Of a DNA stretch of 64,000 nt, positions 41,622 to 50,016 are shown one piece after another. Positions within the stretch are counted from its first letter, which is position 1. Each line of letters opens with the position of its first letter. The stretch comes from UMGS1889 sp900556055 (GTDB lineage: Bacteria > Bacillota > Clostridia > Oscillospirales > Ruminococcaceae), in the NCBI GenBank assembly GCA_902463265.1, contig CABQEV010000002.1, positions 1 to 64,000 of the forward strand, given 5' to 3'. The notes beneath the pieces were generated by a model. The model was not told the DNA's origin. It did not search any database and saw only the letters and a list, made by a program, of their open reading frames with translations. The position numbers and the translations under genes are program-made.

Positions 41622-42737
41622 ATGAAAATTCTTCACACGTCAGACCTGCATCTTGGGATAACTCTGAACGGAATAAATTTTATCGGATATCAGCAGGCAC
41701 TGCCCGATATCATGGCGGAAACGGTAAAGCGTGAGAACATCGGCTGTGTTATTATTGCGGGCGATGTTTTCAACCGCGCACAGGGAAGTGCTGAGGCTTA
41801 CACGCTTTATGACAGACTGCTGACAAAGCTTTGCACGGAATGTAAAGTCCCGACGATAGTAATATCGGGAAATCATGACAGCGGGGCTAGGATATCGGCG
41901 TGTTCGGAGCTTGTAAAAAGCAGCGGACTTTATCTTTTCGGCGGATATTCCGAGGATATCACACCTGTTTCAATAGAGAATGCGGACATTTATCCGCTGC
42001 CGTTTTTTGAAAGCGGAAGTGTCGGCGAACATCTCAGTGACGGCGATGCGATGAAGAAGACGCTTGACAGGGTGCGTGAAAAAATGGACAGGTCAAGGAA
42101 AAACATACTTGTTTCGCATTGCTTTGCGGCAGGCGGCGAGACGTGCGAGAGTGACATTTCCGCAAGGGCGGCGGCTGTCGGCGGAGAAAATGCCGTACCT
42201 GTTTCCGCTTTTTTGGATTTCGATTATGTTGCTCTGGGGCATATTCACCGTCCGCAGACTGTAAAGGCGGACAATCTCATAAGATACAGCGGAACGCCGT
42301 TCAAGTATTCATTTTCCGAGGCTGAGCAGGAAAAAAGCTTCACGGTCTATGACACAGAAAGCGGAGAAATATCGCTTGTTCCCGTGCCGGACATCATACC
42401 GCTGAGGGTAATAAAGGGGACATTTGACGAGATAATGAAGGCTGCCGAAAATGATGAAAAAAAGGACGATCTCATTAAGATAATCGTGACGGACAGGTTT
42501 GCGGGAGCGTCCGTTTACCGTCCGCTGAAGGAGATATACCCCAATCTTCTGCAGTTTGAGGGGGCAGCTGTAAGGGCGGCTGCGCAGGCGAAGATATCGT
42601 CCCGTGAGCTTTCGGAGATGTCGCCCGAGAAGCTTGCTGATATGTATGTCTCAGACAGGACAGGCAGTGAAATGAACGACGAACAGCGCAGGTGGTTTGC
42701 GGACGCAGTGCGTGAAGTCATGAAGGAGGGCGAGTGA
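41622..42737 (+). CDS. sbcD: Exonuclease subunit SbcD
   Basis: The 371-residue nuclease of the Mre11 family works with SbcC on DNA hairpins and broken ends. Phosphoesterase motifs are HTSDLHLG (about residue 4), AGDVFNRA, ISGNHDSG and LGHIHRPQ, which supply the two metal sites. The start at 41622 follows AAAGGATACAGT. It shares one base with the sbcC start (TGATG), which guarantees coupled translation of the complex. Confidence 0.95.
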   Translation: MKILHTSDLHLGITLNGINFIGYQQALPDIMAETVKRENIGCVIIAGDVFNRAQGSAEAYTLYDRLLTKLCTECKVPTIVISGNHDSGARISACSELVKSSGLYLFGGYSEDITPVSIENADIYPLPFFESGSVGEHLSDGDAMKKTLDRVREKMDRSRKNILVSHCFAAGGETCESDISARAAAVGGENAVPVSAFLDFDYVALGHIHRPQTVKADNLIRYSGTPFKYSFSEAEQEKSFTVYDTESGEISLVPVPDIIPLRVIKGTFDEIMKAAENDEKKDDLIKIIVTDRFAGASVYRPLKEIYPNLLQFEGAAVRAAAQAKISSRELSEMSPEKLADMYVSDRTGSEMNDEQRRWFADAVREVMKEGE

Positions 42738-45700
42738 TGCTTCCGATAGAACTCAGCTTTGAGGGATTTGAATCCTACCGCAAGGCTCAGAAAATAGATT
42801 TTTCACGATTTGCGGACAAGGGGATATTTCTTATATGCGGCGAGACGGGTTCGGGAAAGACCGCCGTTCTCGATGCGATGACATATGCGCTTTTCGGTGT
42901 GACGAGCGGCGGCGACCGTCAGCAGGTCAGGAATGTATCTGCCGAGGGTGAAACGGTCACGGAATTTATCTTTGATGCGAATGGAAAACGCTATAAATTC
43001 AGGCGCGGAATGTCGCCGAAAAAGCGGTCAAAGGATAAGCTGGATATATTTGCGGAATGTTATGTGTATTCCGATGAAAAGAGCGGATATATCCCGCTTA
43101 TAGAGCGCTTCACGGCAACAAATGTCACAAAGGCGGCGGAGGAGGTTATAGGGCTGAATGCCGAGGAATTCCGCAGAATGACTGTGCTTCCGCAGGGAAA
43201 ATTCGAGGCTTTTCTCACCTGTGATTCATCGCAGAAGGAGGAGATACTCACTAAAATATTCGGCGACAGGATATATCGTGATGTTGCGGACAAGCTGGTC
43301 GAACGTTCAAATGAAGCACTTGCCGAGGTCAGGGACGCAAGGACGGAAATGAAAGCGATACTTGACAGTGAAAACTGCGGATCGGCTGACGAGCTTGACG
43401 GTCTTCTTGCTGAGGCATCAGCGGCTGCCGATCGGCTGGAAAGGGAACTTTCAGAGGCAGAGAAAGCGGCGGCGGAAGCACAGAAGAAGTTTGACGCTCA
43501 AAGCAGATTATCCGAAAAATATTCGGAATATGATAAGGCAAAGGCTGAATTTTCCGGGCTTGATGCGCAGAAAGAAACTATAGAAAATGATCGGAGGCGT
43601 GCGGAGCTGCACGCAAAAGCGGCGGCTGTTATGCCGTTTGCGGCTGCTTATGAAAATGCGGTCAGAGCTGCCGAGGAACGCAGAAACGATCGTCTGAAGG
43701 CCAAGTCGGAATGTGATGATGCCGAGAAAAGCGAAGCCGATGCAAATGCTGACGCTGAACATCTTCCTGAGATAGAAAGACGGCTTGCGGAGTGCATTGC
43801 GATGTCCGAGCGAACGGAAAAACTCAGGGCATCTGCCGAAAAATACAAGGATAACCGTAAGCGGCTTTCGGCTGCGGAAAATGAGCGAAAAAAGCTGGAG
43901 GACGAGCTGGAAAAGTATTCGGCTGTGCTTGCAGGATTTACGGAGAAGTGTGATGATATTTCGCATTGCATCAGTGAAATGCAGACTGAGATAAATGAAA
44001 AGCTGCCTGTAATATCTGCCGAACTTAAAAAGGCGGAGGAGGCTGAACGTCTTGCCGATGAGATATCGCGCAGGCAGGATATCAGCATATCCGACGGAAA
44101 AAAAGCTGCGGAGATGACGGAAACGTCCGCTTTGTATGCAGATGAAGAGCGGAAGTCGCTTGATATCCTCGAAAAGGCGAGGGCGGATTTTTATTCTGAG
44201 ATGGCATACAGGCTGGCGGAACTGCTTGAGGATAATGCGCCCTGTCCCGTCTGCGGAAGCGTGCATCACCCGTCATCTGCGGAAAAGCCCGAACACAGCA
44301 TAAGCAGGGAAGAACTTGAACGATTGCAGAAAAAATATGATGAAAGGTCGGCCCGTTATGCGAAGATAACGGCAGAGCTTTCATCGCTCAACAGGCGGAT
44401 AACCGAGGAAAATTCGGAGATCTCCGAGCTTATGAAAAAATATTCCGGGTATGGATATTCAGCTGAAAAGGCGGATGATCTCAGAAAAGAAAATGTGCGC
44501 CTTTCGGAAAATGTCCAAAGGATCGCTGAGCTTAATGATGAGAAAAATTTGCTTGCAAAGCGTATCGAAAACGGCAGAAATATTTGTGCGGAGCATGAAG
44601 AAAAGCTTGCAAAGGCGAAAAGCGACGTGCTTTCGCTGACAGCAGTTTCCGAAATGCTGGAATCGGAGCTTTGCGGAATGAGCGATGATGATATCATAAG
44701 ATCAGCCGAAAAGCTGCGTCGTGAACGTTCGGAGCTTGATTCCGAAAAGTCAAGGATAACGGCTGAAAAGCAGGCAGCAAGGACACGATCGGCTGCGGCG
44801 AAGGCAAATTATGAACACTGCGAAAAGGAATGTCTGGCATCTGAAAATGCGCTTGCAGCTGCGGATACAGATCTGAAAAATGCTGTTGCAGAGAATGGAT
44901 TTGCTGATATGTCAGATGCAAAGGCTGCGCTTATCCCTGCGGCTGAGCTGTCGGAGATAACGGCTGCTGCTGCGGAATTTGCACGGAGATCGGCTGTTAT
45001 CACGGAAAAAATATCATCGCTGGATATTGCCCTGAATGGAACTGTCCGCCCCGATGAAGGTGAGATATTCCGAATGAAGGAGGAATTATCCGAAAAAAAA
45101 GCGGCATATTCCGAAACTGTGAAAAACAAAACGGCTGCCGATATCACGCTGAAAAGGCTTTGCAGTGTGCGGAGGAAATACTCCGAAAAGGCGGGAGAAT
45201 TCGGAGAAAAGGCAGAGTCCGCAGAGCGTCTGCACGAGTTTGCGGAGCTTATGAGAGGTTCAAGGGGAATGTCCTTCAACCGCTATGCGATGGGTGTAAT
45301 GCTGGCGCTTATCGCAGATGAAGCCAACAGGATAATGGCGGACTGCATGGGCGGAAAGTTCCGTCTTTCCGTGATATCCGATGGGGTTTCGGAGAAAAGC
45401 AAGAGCGGTCTTGACCTGAATGTTGAAACAGCTGAGGGCATCTATCCCGTGCAAAATCTTTCGGGCGGAGAAAAATTTCTTATTTCGCTGGCACTTTCGC
45501 AGGCACTTTCATCGGTCGCTCGCATGAGAAGCGGCGGTGCAGGAACAGAGGCGATGTTTGTTGATGAGGGATTCGGTTCGCTTGACGGAAATTCGCTTGT
45601 TAATTCGGTCAAGATACTGCGTGACATAAGCGGAGGTAAGCGGCTTATCGGCATAATATCCCACGTTGAGGCGATGCGTGAGATCATTTCGGGAAAGATA

Positions 45701-45748
45701 ACGGTAACAAAGACCCCGGAGGGTTCACATATTACATTTACGGCATAA
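42737..45748 (+). CDS. sbcC: Exonuclease subunit SbcC
   Basis: The 1003-residue SMC-like ATPase has Walker A GETGSGKTAVLDAM at about 38, long coiled coils on both sides, and the zinc-hook CPVC at residues 503-506, followed by LSGGEKFLISLALSQAL and the Walker B FVDEGFGSLD near the end. Hook and coils let two complexes tether DNA ends. The start ATG overlaps the sbcD stop, with AAGGAGGG upstream; the in-frame GTG at 42734 is less likely. Confidence 0.96.
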   Translation: MLPIELSFEGFESYRKAQKIDFSRFADKGIFLICGETGSGKTAVLDAMTYALFGVTSGGDRQQVRNVSAEGETVTEFIFDANGKRYKFRRGMSPKKRSKDKLDIFAECYVYSDEKSGYIPLIERFTATNVTKAAEEVIGLNAEEFRRMTVLPQGKFEAFLTCDSSQKEEILTKIFGDRIYRDVADKLVERSNEALAEVRDARTEMKAILDSENCGSADELDGLLAEASAAADRLERELSEAEKAAAEAQKKFDAQSRLSEKYSEYDKAKAEFSGLDAQKETIENDRRRAELHAKAAAVMPFAAAYENAVRAAEERRNDRLKAKSECDDAEKSEADANADAEHLPEIERRLAECIAMSERTEKLRASAEKYKDNRKRLSAAENERKKLEDELEKYSAVLAGFTEKCDDISHCISEMQTEINEKLPVISAELKKAEEAERLADEISRRQDISISDGKKAAEMTETSALYADEERKSLDILEKARADFYSEMAYRLAELLEDNAPCPVCGSVHHPSSAEKPEHSISREELERLQKKYDERSARYAKITAELSSLNRRITEENSEISELMKKYSGYGYSAEKADDLRKENVRLSENVQRIAELNDEKNLLAKRIENGRNICAEHEEKLAKAKSDVLSLTAVSEMLESELCGMSDDDIIRSAEKLRRERSELDSEKSRITAEKQAARTRSAAAKANYEHCEKECLASENALAAADTDLKNAVAENGFADMSDAKAALIPAAELSEITAAAAEFARRSAVITEKISSLDIALNGTVRPDEGEIFRMKEELSEKKAAYSETVKNKTAADITLKRLCSVRRKYSEKAGEFGEKAESAERLHEFAELMRGSRGMSFNRYAMGVMLALIADEANRIMADCMGGKFRLSVISDGVSEKSKSGLDLNVETAEGIYPVQNLSGGEKFLISLALSQALSSVARMRSGGAGTEAMFVDEGFGSLDGNSLVNSVKILRDISGGKRLIGIISHVEAMREIISGKITVTKTPEGSHITFTA

Positions 45749-45752
45749 TACT

Positions 45753-45790
45753 AAAAAACGGCACCGCACAAACTGATGTGCGGTGCCGAA
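45753..45790. terminator. Terminator between sbcC and hsp20
   Basis: CGGCACCGCAC pairs perfectly with GTGCGGTGCCG over an eight-base loop. The A6 on the left becomes T6 on the minus strand, so it terminates hsp20 best; it may also serve sbcC. Confidence 0.88.
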
Positions 45791-45849
45791 ATTTATATAT
45801 CAATCACACTTTGGAGCAGTGAATTTTCTCTTGGCAAATGCCACAGCGA

Positions 45850-46266
45850 TCACTGGATCTCAAGTCTCTTGGCTGTGGGTGCTTCGGGTGACTTTTTAGG
45901 CATATCGAGAGTAAGTACACCGTTCTCGTATTTAGCGGAAACTGCATCTGCATTTACAGCGGATATATCAAAGCTCCTGCTGAATGAGCCGTAGGAACGC
46001 TCCCTGCGGATATACTTGTTATCCTCGCCCTTTTCCTCGGACGAATCGGAATGCTCAGCGGAGATCGTCAGCATATCGCCGTCGATGTCGATCTTGATAT
46101 CCTCTTTATTGAATCCGGGAAGCTCAGCGGAAAGCTCATAAGCATCTCCGTTATCCTTGATATCTGTTTTAATGCCTGCAAAAGGCTTGCCTGCGAAGAA
46201 TGAATCAAAGTTCTTGAAGGGATCGAATACGTTGAAGTTTCTTTCAAAAGGTGTTAAAGCTGTCAT
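45850..46266 (-). CDS. hsp20: Hsp20/alpha-crystallin small heat-shock protein
   Basis: The 138-residue chaperone holds unfolding proteins under stress. The alpha-crystallin domain spans about residues 35-130: DIKDNGDAYELSAELPGF, KEDIKIDIDGDMLTISAEH, SYGSFSRSFDI, and the conserved ENGVLTLDMPK near the end. A short hydrophobic N-terminus starts MTALTPFERNFNVFDPF. Start follows AAGGAGGAATAATT. A CIRCE operator lies upstream, so control by HrcA is expected. Confidence 0.95.
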   Translation of the reverse strand: MTALTPFERNFNVFDPFKNFDSFFAGKPFAGIKTDIKDNGDAYELSAELPGFNKEDIKIDIDGDMLTISAEHSDSSEEKGEDNKYIRRERSYGSFSRSFDISAVNADAVSAKYENGVLTLDMPKKSPEAPTAKRLEIQ

Positions 46267-46297
46267 AATTATTCCTCCTTGGAATTCGGTGAACTTA

Positions 46298-46354
46298 TCA
46301 CCGCATCAAATTATTTTCTCTTTCTTTTTGTGATAGCTTATCATACCGTTCCAT
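46298..46354 (-). CDS. Possible 18-codon small ORF in the hsp20 leader
   Basis: On the minus strand ATG at 46354 has AAGGAG with eight bases spacing and opens an 18-codon frame, MERYDKLSQKERENNLMR, ending 31 bases before hsp20. It lies between the CIRCE operator and hsp20, hence in the same mRNA. It may be a small stress protein or a translated leader; conservation is unknown. Confidence 0.4.
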   Translation of the reverse strand: MERYDKLSQKERENNLMR

Positions 46355-46443
46355 CGGTATCACTCCTTTTCTCTTTCTGTGATTATTAATATACACCCCT
46401 ATTGTGAAAATACAATAGTTTTTCTGTGAAAATTAGATGAATT

Positions 46444-46470
46444 TTAGCACTCTCAAAGTGTGAGTGCCAG
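46444..46470. promoter_or_regulatory. CIRCE operator (HrcA binding site)
   Basis: TTAGCACTC-N9-GAGTGCCAG closely matches the CIRCE consensus TTAGCACTC-N9-GAGTGCTAA, with two changes in the right arm. It lies upstream of hsp20 and downstream of the stop-free end of the 46500 gene. HrcA represses heat-shock genes by binding it. Confidence 0.85.
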
Positions 46471-46499
46471 CAAATACAAATGCAGAGTGCAAATGTGCT

Positions 46500-48773
46500 T
46501 TATTTCATAAGCTTGTCGGAATAAATATCGCAAAGCTCCTCGGCGGCTTCCATTGACATGCTCTCAACATACATCATAAGACCCTTTCCTGTTTTCACGG
46601 GACGTATGAATATGCGTGAATTTTTGTCATCGAGCATTATTCCCTCGGCAGGTTCGCTGCGTGTGTCGGTAAATCCCGAAAGCTTTGCCGATGAGCGGTC
46701 AAGCGGGATAAAGCGTGTGACAGCGGAAAATTCGGGCAGCTGCGATACGGCTTGCTTAAGCGTCAGACCGTTCCTTCCTATATAGTCGAGGACGGAAAGC
46801 ATGAGCGCAATGCTGTCACGGGCTTCGGTAAATTCTGCGGCGGCAAGCCTTGCTTCACTGTCGGAAAGATCCTCGGAACAGCAGTTGTAACGATAGATCT
46901 TTCTTCCGTACCGTTCTGCGAGCGTGTCGGCGGCACGGGGAAATTCGCATGGCAGAGCGACTTTTCTTCCCTCGGAAAATGCTTTCATGCAGGCGATGAG
47001 TATAAGCCGTTCATGGAATACATATCCGCTTTCTTCTGTGTATGCCGATGCCTTGTGACCGTCAGCGGATAGCGTGAACATGATATTCTTTTCCGATTTT
47101 CCGCATATCGGCGAGAGCATTTCATTTGCAAGACGCAGAAGTGATCCGTCGGACGATGCTGCGGCTGCGGAGATGCTGTTCAGCGTGAACGGACAAAGTG
47201 CGGATATCTCACTGCGATACAGCTGCGAGATATCCGAGAAGCTTTTAAAACCGCCGAAATGCGGGAAGCCTGCCTTCGGATATTCGCCGCAGTTTATGCC
47301 TGCTTCGGTCATGCGTTCTTCGGCACGTCTGAGCGGCAGACCGTCGGAGGACATGAGAACGAGCCTTGCAGTGACTCCCGCATCAGCGAATATGCCTGCG
47401 GACAGACCTGCTTTTCTTACCGCAAATGCCGTGATCTCCGCAGTACATTCGCCAATGTCCCATACCTCCGCACCCGCCGATGAAACGCCGGACATCACAG
47501 CCAGCGCAAGTGCCTTGGACGCACTGCCGCTTCTGTAACCGACAGCTATCCGCTTTTTTCCTCTGATGATCTGCGCAGCCGCAGCAACAGAGCTTCCCGT
47601 GAGCGCACACATCTGCGGGGTAACTGTTCCGCCGCTGTCGCCCCATATTCCGTCCTCGCCGATCCTTATTGGCTTTGCAGTGCCGTATTTTACATCGTTT
47701 GCAACGAGCGTTTCGGCATCTATCTGCCTGCCGTTCCATATCCTGACGGACGGTTCGATCACAGCATTTTCGCCTATCACAGCATTGTCGCCGACAGCCG
47801 CTTCCTCGAATACCGATGCACCCGACTGTATTTTTGCACCTCTGCACACATATCCGCCGCTTATTGATGCACGTTCGCCTATATGAGAGCCGTCCCCGAC
47901 AAATGCGCCGTTCAGCTTTGCGTTCCTGCCGATAAAAACATTTCTGCCGATAACGGTGCCGCCGCTTATTTTTACGCCCGATGATATGACAGTTCCGTCA
48001 CCTATGATAACCGGCTGGGATATCTCAGCGCCGTTCTGAGTGTAAACAGAAATATCATCTTCCGATTTTTTCTTTGCAAGTATGTGCCGCTGAGCAGACA
48101 GCAGATCGGGAACGGTGTTTATATCAAGCGCATAGGAAACACATTTCAGTCCGAAAACACGGCGTTTTTTCTTTATAAACAGCGGGATAAGCTCAGTTTC
48201 CGCACTCTGCGGGATCCTGCCGCCGTTTTCGCCGATCACATCTCTGAGTGCCTTCCCCGAAATTATGAATATCCCGCAGAGCGCAAGCCCCGTCCGACAG
48301 CTGTAATATGATGGCTTTTCAATGATTGAGGTTATCTCGCCGCCGTTTGTTACCGCAAGATTTTTGTTCCTTATGTCAGTGCATTCCATAAGTGCGCAGG
48401 TCAGGTCGGAACGGTTTTTACGGTGAGATACCGCAAGTGCGGAAAGGTCACATTCAGCGAAAATATCTCCGAAATAAACGAGAATGTCATCATCTGTATC
48501 AAGAGCGCAAACCGCCGAAATTTCGCCGTTTTCGTCATCGCAGACCGTATATCCGAAGCCCTTTGCATATTCAGCCGCATCGCTTTTTATCCGTTCAGAA
48601 AAACGCCCTCCGCCGATAAATTTTTCCGTCAGCGGAATGCTGTCAATTGCTTTGCAGGCATATGATATCAGCGGTTTTCCGCAAAGATCGGCAAGCACCT
48701 TGGGACGTGAGCAGGTGACGGGGCGCATACGTTTTCCCTCGCCGCCTGCGGGTATAAATCCTGTCATATTCAT
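46500..48773 (-). CDS. Fusion of sugar nucleotidyltransferase, hexapeptide and phosphomannomutase-like domains
   Basis: The 757-residue protein joins three parts: a GMP-type nucleotidyltransferase (1-235) opening with PAGGEGKRMRPVTCSRPKVL, a left-handed beta-helix of hexapeptide repeats (about 250-370), and a phosphomannomutase-like region (about 395-757) starting with YRSGSASKALALAVMSG. The usual phosphoserine loop TASHNP is missing; the corresponding site reads FADAGVTARLVL, so the mutase half looks inactive. Such fusions occur in Firmicutes and cyanobacteria and are thought to make nucleotide sugars such as GDP-mannose or a regulatory variant. It is transcribed alone. Confidence 0.82.
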   Translation of the reverse strand: MNMTGFIPAGGEGKRMRPVTCSRPKVLADLCGKPLISYACKAIDSIPLTEKFIGGGRFSERIKSDAAEYAKGFGYTVCDDENGEISAVCALDTDDDILVYFGDIFAECDLSALAVSHRKNRSDLTCALMECTDIRNKNLAVTNGGEITSIIEKPSYYSCRTGLALCGIFIISGKALRDVIGENGGRIPQSAETELIPLFIKKKRRVFGLKCVSYALDINTVPDLLSAQRHILAKKKSEDDISVYTQNGAEISQPVIIGDGTVISSGVKISGGTVIGRNVFIGRNAKLNGAFVGDGSHIGERASISGGYVCRGAKIQSGASVFEEAAVGDNAVIGENAVIEPSVRIWNGRQIDAETLVANDVKYGTAKPIRIGEDGIWGDSGGTVTPQMCALTGSSVAAAAQIIRGKKRIAVGYRSGSASKALALAVMSGVSSAGAEVWDIGECTAEITAFAVRKAGLSAGIFADAGVTARLVLMSSDGLPLRRAEERMTEAGINCGEYPKAGFPHFGGFKSFSDISQLYRSEISALCPFTLNSISAAAASSDGSLLRLANEMLSPICGKSEKNIMFTLSADGHKASAYTEESGYVFHERLILIACMKAFSEGRKVALPCEFPRAADTLAERYGRKIYRYNCCSEDLSDSEARLAAAEFTEARDSIALMLSVLDYIGRNGLTLKQAVSQLPEFSAVTRFIPLDRSSAKLSGFTDTRSEPAEGIMLDDKNSRIFIRPVKTGKGLMMYVESMSMEAAEELCDIYSDKLMK

Positions 48774-48990
48774 CGCTCCTTTTTATGGAGTATTGGAACT
48801 TTTTCGTGGATTATTCTTTTTCGGATAATTTGCTTTTGCGAGATGAAACAATTCGGAATAAAGCCGCAGCCTTTGATGCTTCCGCAGCTTTCCTCTTTCG
48901 GGCGATAGTTATATTCATAAGGTTCGTGTGTCCTCACGGTGATATAATACGTCAGGCAGCTTTTTAAGATAGTGAAATAATAAAGATATC

Positions 48991-49019
48991 TTGCAATAAT
49001 AGCTGCTTTGTGATATAAT
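48991..49019 (+). promoter_or_regulatory. Promoter of the AraC-family regulator
   Basis: TTGCAA (48991-48996) and TATAAT (49014-49019) are 17 bases apart. Confidence 0.7.
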
Positions 49020-49050
49020 ATTTTCATCGCAGGCAAGGAGAGTGAGAAGC

Positions 49051-49875
49051 ATGACAAAAGCCGTATATCCTGTAATAAGCACTCAGGACAGACTGCCGTT
49101 TTATCTGACGGGAATAGGCATATCCGATCCCGAGTATGATGTAAAAAGAGAAAAGGGTCTGTCGTCGCATCAGTTTTTGTTTACATCATCGGGTACGGGT
49201 GTGCTTTGCGTTGACGGGAAGGAGTATATCCAGAAGAAAGGTTCGGTCTTTTACCTTGCTCCCGGAAAGCCTCATGAGTATCGTCCCGCAGACGGCGACT
49301 GGATCACAAGCTGGATAGTTTTCCGCGGCAAATATGCGTCCGAGCTTATGAAAAGCATGGGCTTTGACGGATTTAAATGTGCCGATAATTTTGATATTGA
49401 CGGCTGCGGCAGAATATTCAGGCAGATATTTTCAGCGGCTTCCGATCCCGTAAACGGCGGTGAGAACGCATCTGCGCTTGTCTATAAATATGTTCTCGCC
49501 GTCCGCAGATCAATGTTTTCCGATGTGAGAAAAAGCGGCACAATGAACGGCATTGCGGAAAAGGCGATAGTGTACATCAGCGAAAATTACATGACCGATA
49601 TATCCGACGAAAAGCTTGCGTCGCTGTCGGGAGTGTCTGTCAACCATTTCTGCCGCATCTTCAAAGCAGAAACTTCAATGCGTCCGCTCGAATATATTGC
49701 GGGACGCAGGATAGCCGAAGCAAAATCGCTGCTTGTGAACACGAAGCTTGAGATCGGCGAGATAGGCAGAAGGGTAGGCTATGAGGACAGAAATTATTTC
49801 AGCATAGTTTTCCGCAGGACGGAAGGCGTATCCCCGAGAGAATACCGCAGGGCAAAGGGTGCGGTTTTCCTATGA
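49051..49875 (+). CDS. AraC-family transcriptional regulator
   Basis: The 274-residue protein has an N-terminal cupin-like ligand domain (about 25-140; SSHQFLFTSSGTGVLCVDG, YLAPGKPHEYRP) and two C-terminal helix-turn-helix units: ISDEKLASLSGVSVNHFCRIFK and the second helix EIGRRVGYEDRNYFSIVFRR. Sugar-responsive activators of this type often sit beside the hydrolase they control. Here the GH59 gene follows after 141 bases and has a poor -35 box, which suits activation by this protein. Start 49051 follows AAGGAG; the GTG at 49042 is too close to it. Confidence 0.9.
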   Translation: MTKAVYPVISTQDRLPFYLTGIGISDPEYDVKREKGLSSHQFLFTSSGTGVLCVDGKEYIQKKGSVFYLAPGKPHEYRPADGDWITSWIVFRGKYASELMKSMGFDGFKCADNFDIDGCGRIFRQIFSAASDPVNGGENASALVYKYVLAVRRSMFSDVRKSGTMNGIAEKAIVYISENYMTDISDEKLASLSGVSVNHFCRIFKAETSMRPLEYIAGRRIAEAKSLLVNTKLEIGEIGRRVGYEDRNYFSIVFRRTEGVSPREYRRAKGAVFL

Positions 49876-50016
49876 TAAAAAAATCCCTAAAATGCTCCGA
49901 AATATCAAAATCGTAATAATATGCAGAATATTTCAGATTGACCGAACGTGTGCGGTATAATATAATTATCACAAAGAACAGTGCACGGTTCATCAGCTGA
50001 AAGGGAGTATTTTATT

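Noticed and set aside
45744..45756. A third copy of the 108-bp repeat
   Set aside because: ATAATACTAAAAA occurs here, but the match ends there; the following sequence is the sbcC/hsp20 terminator.
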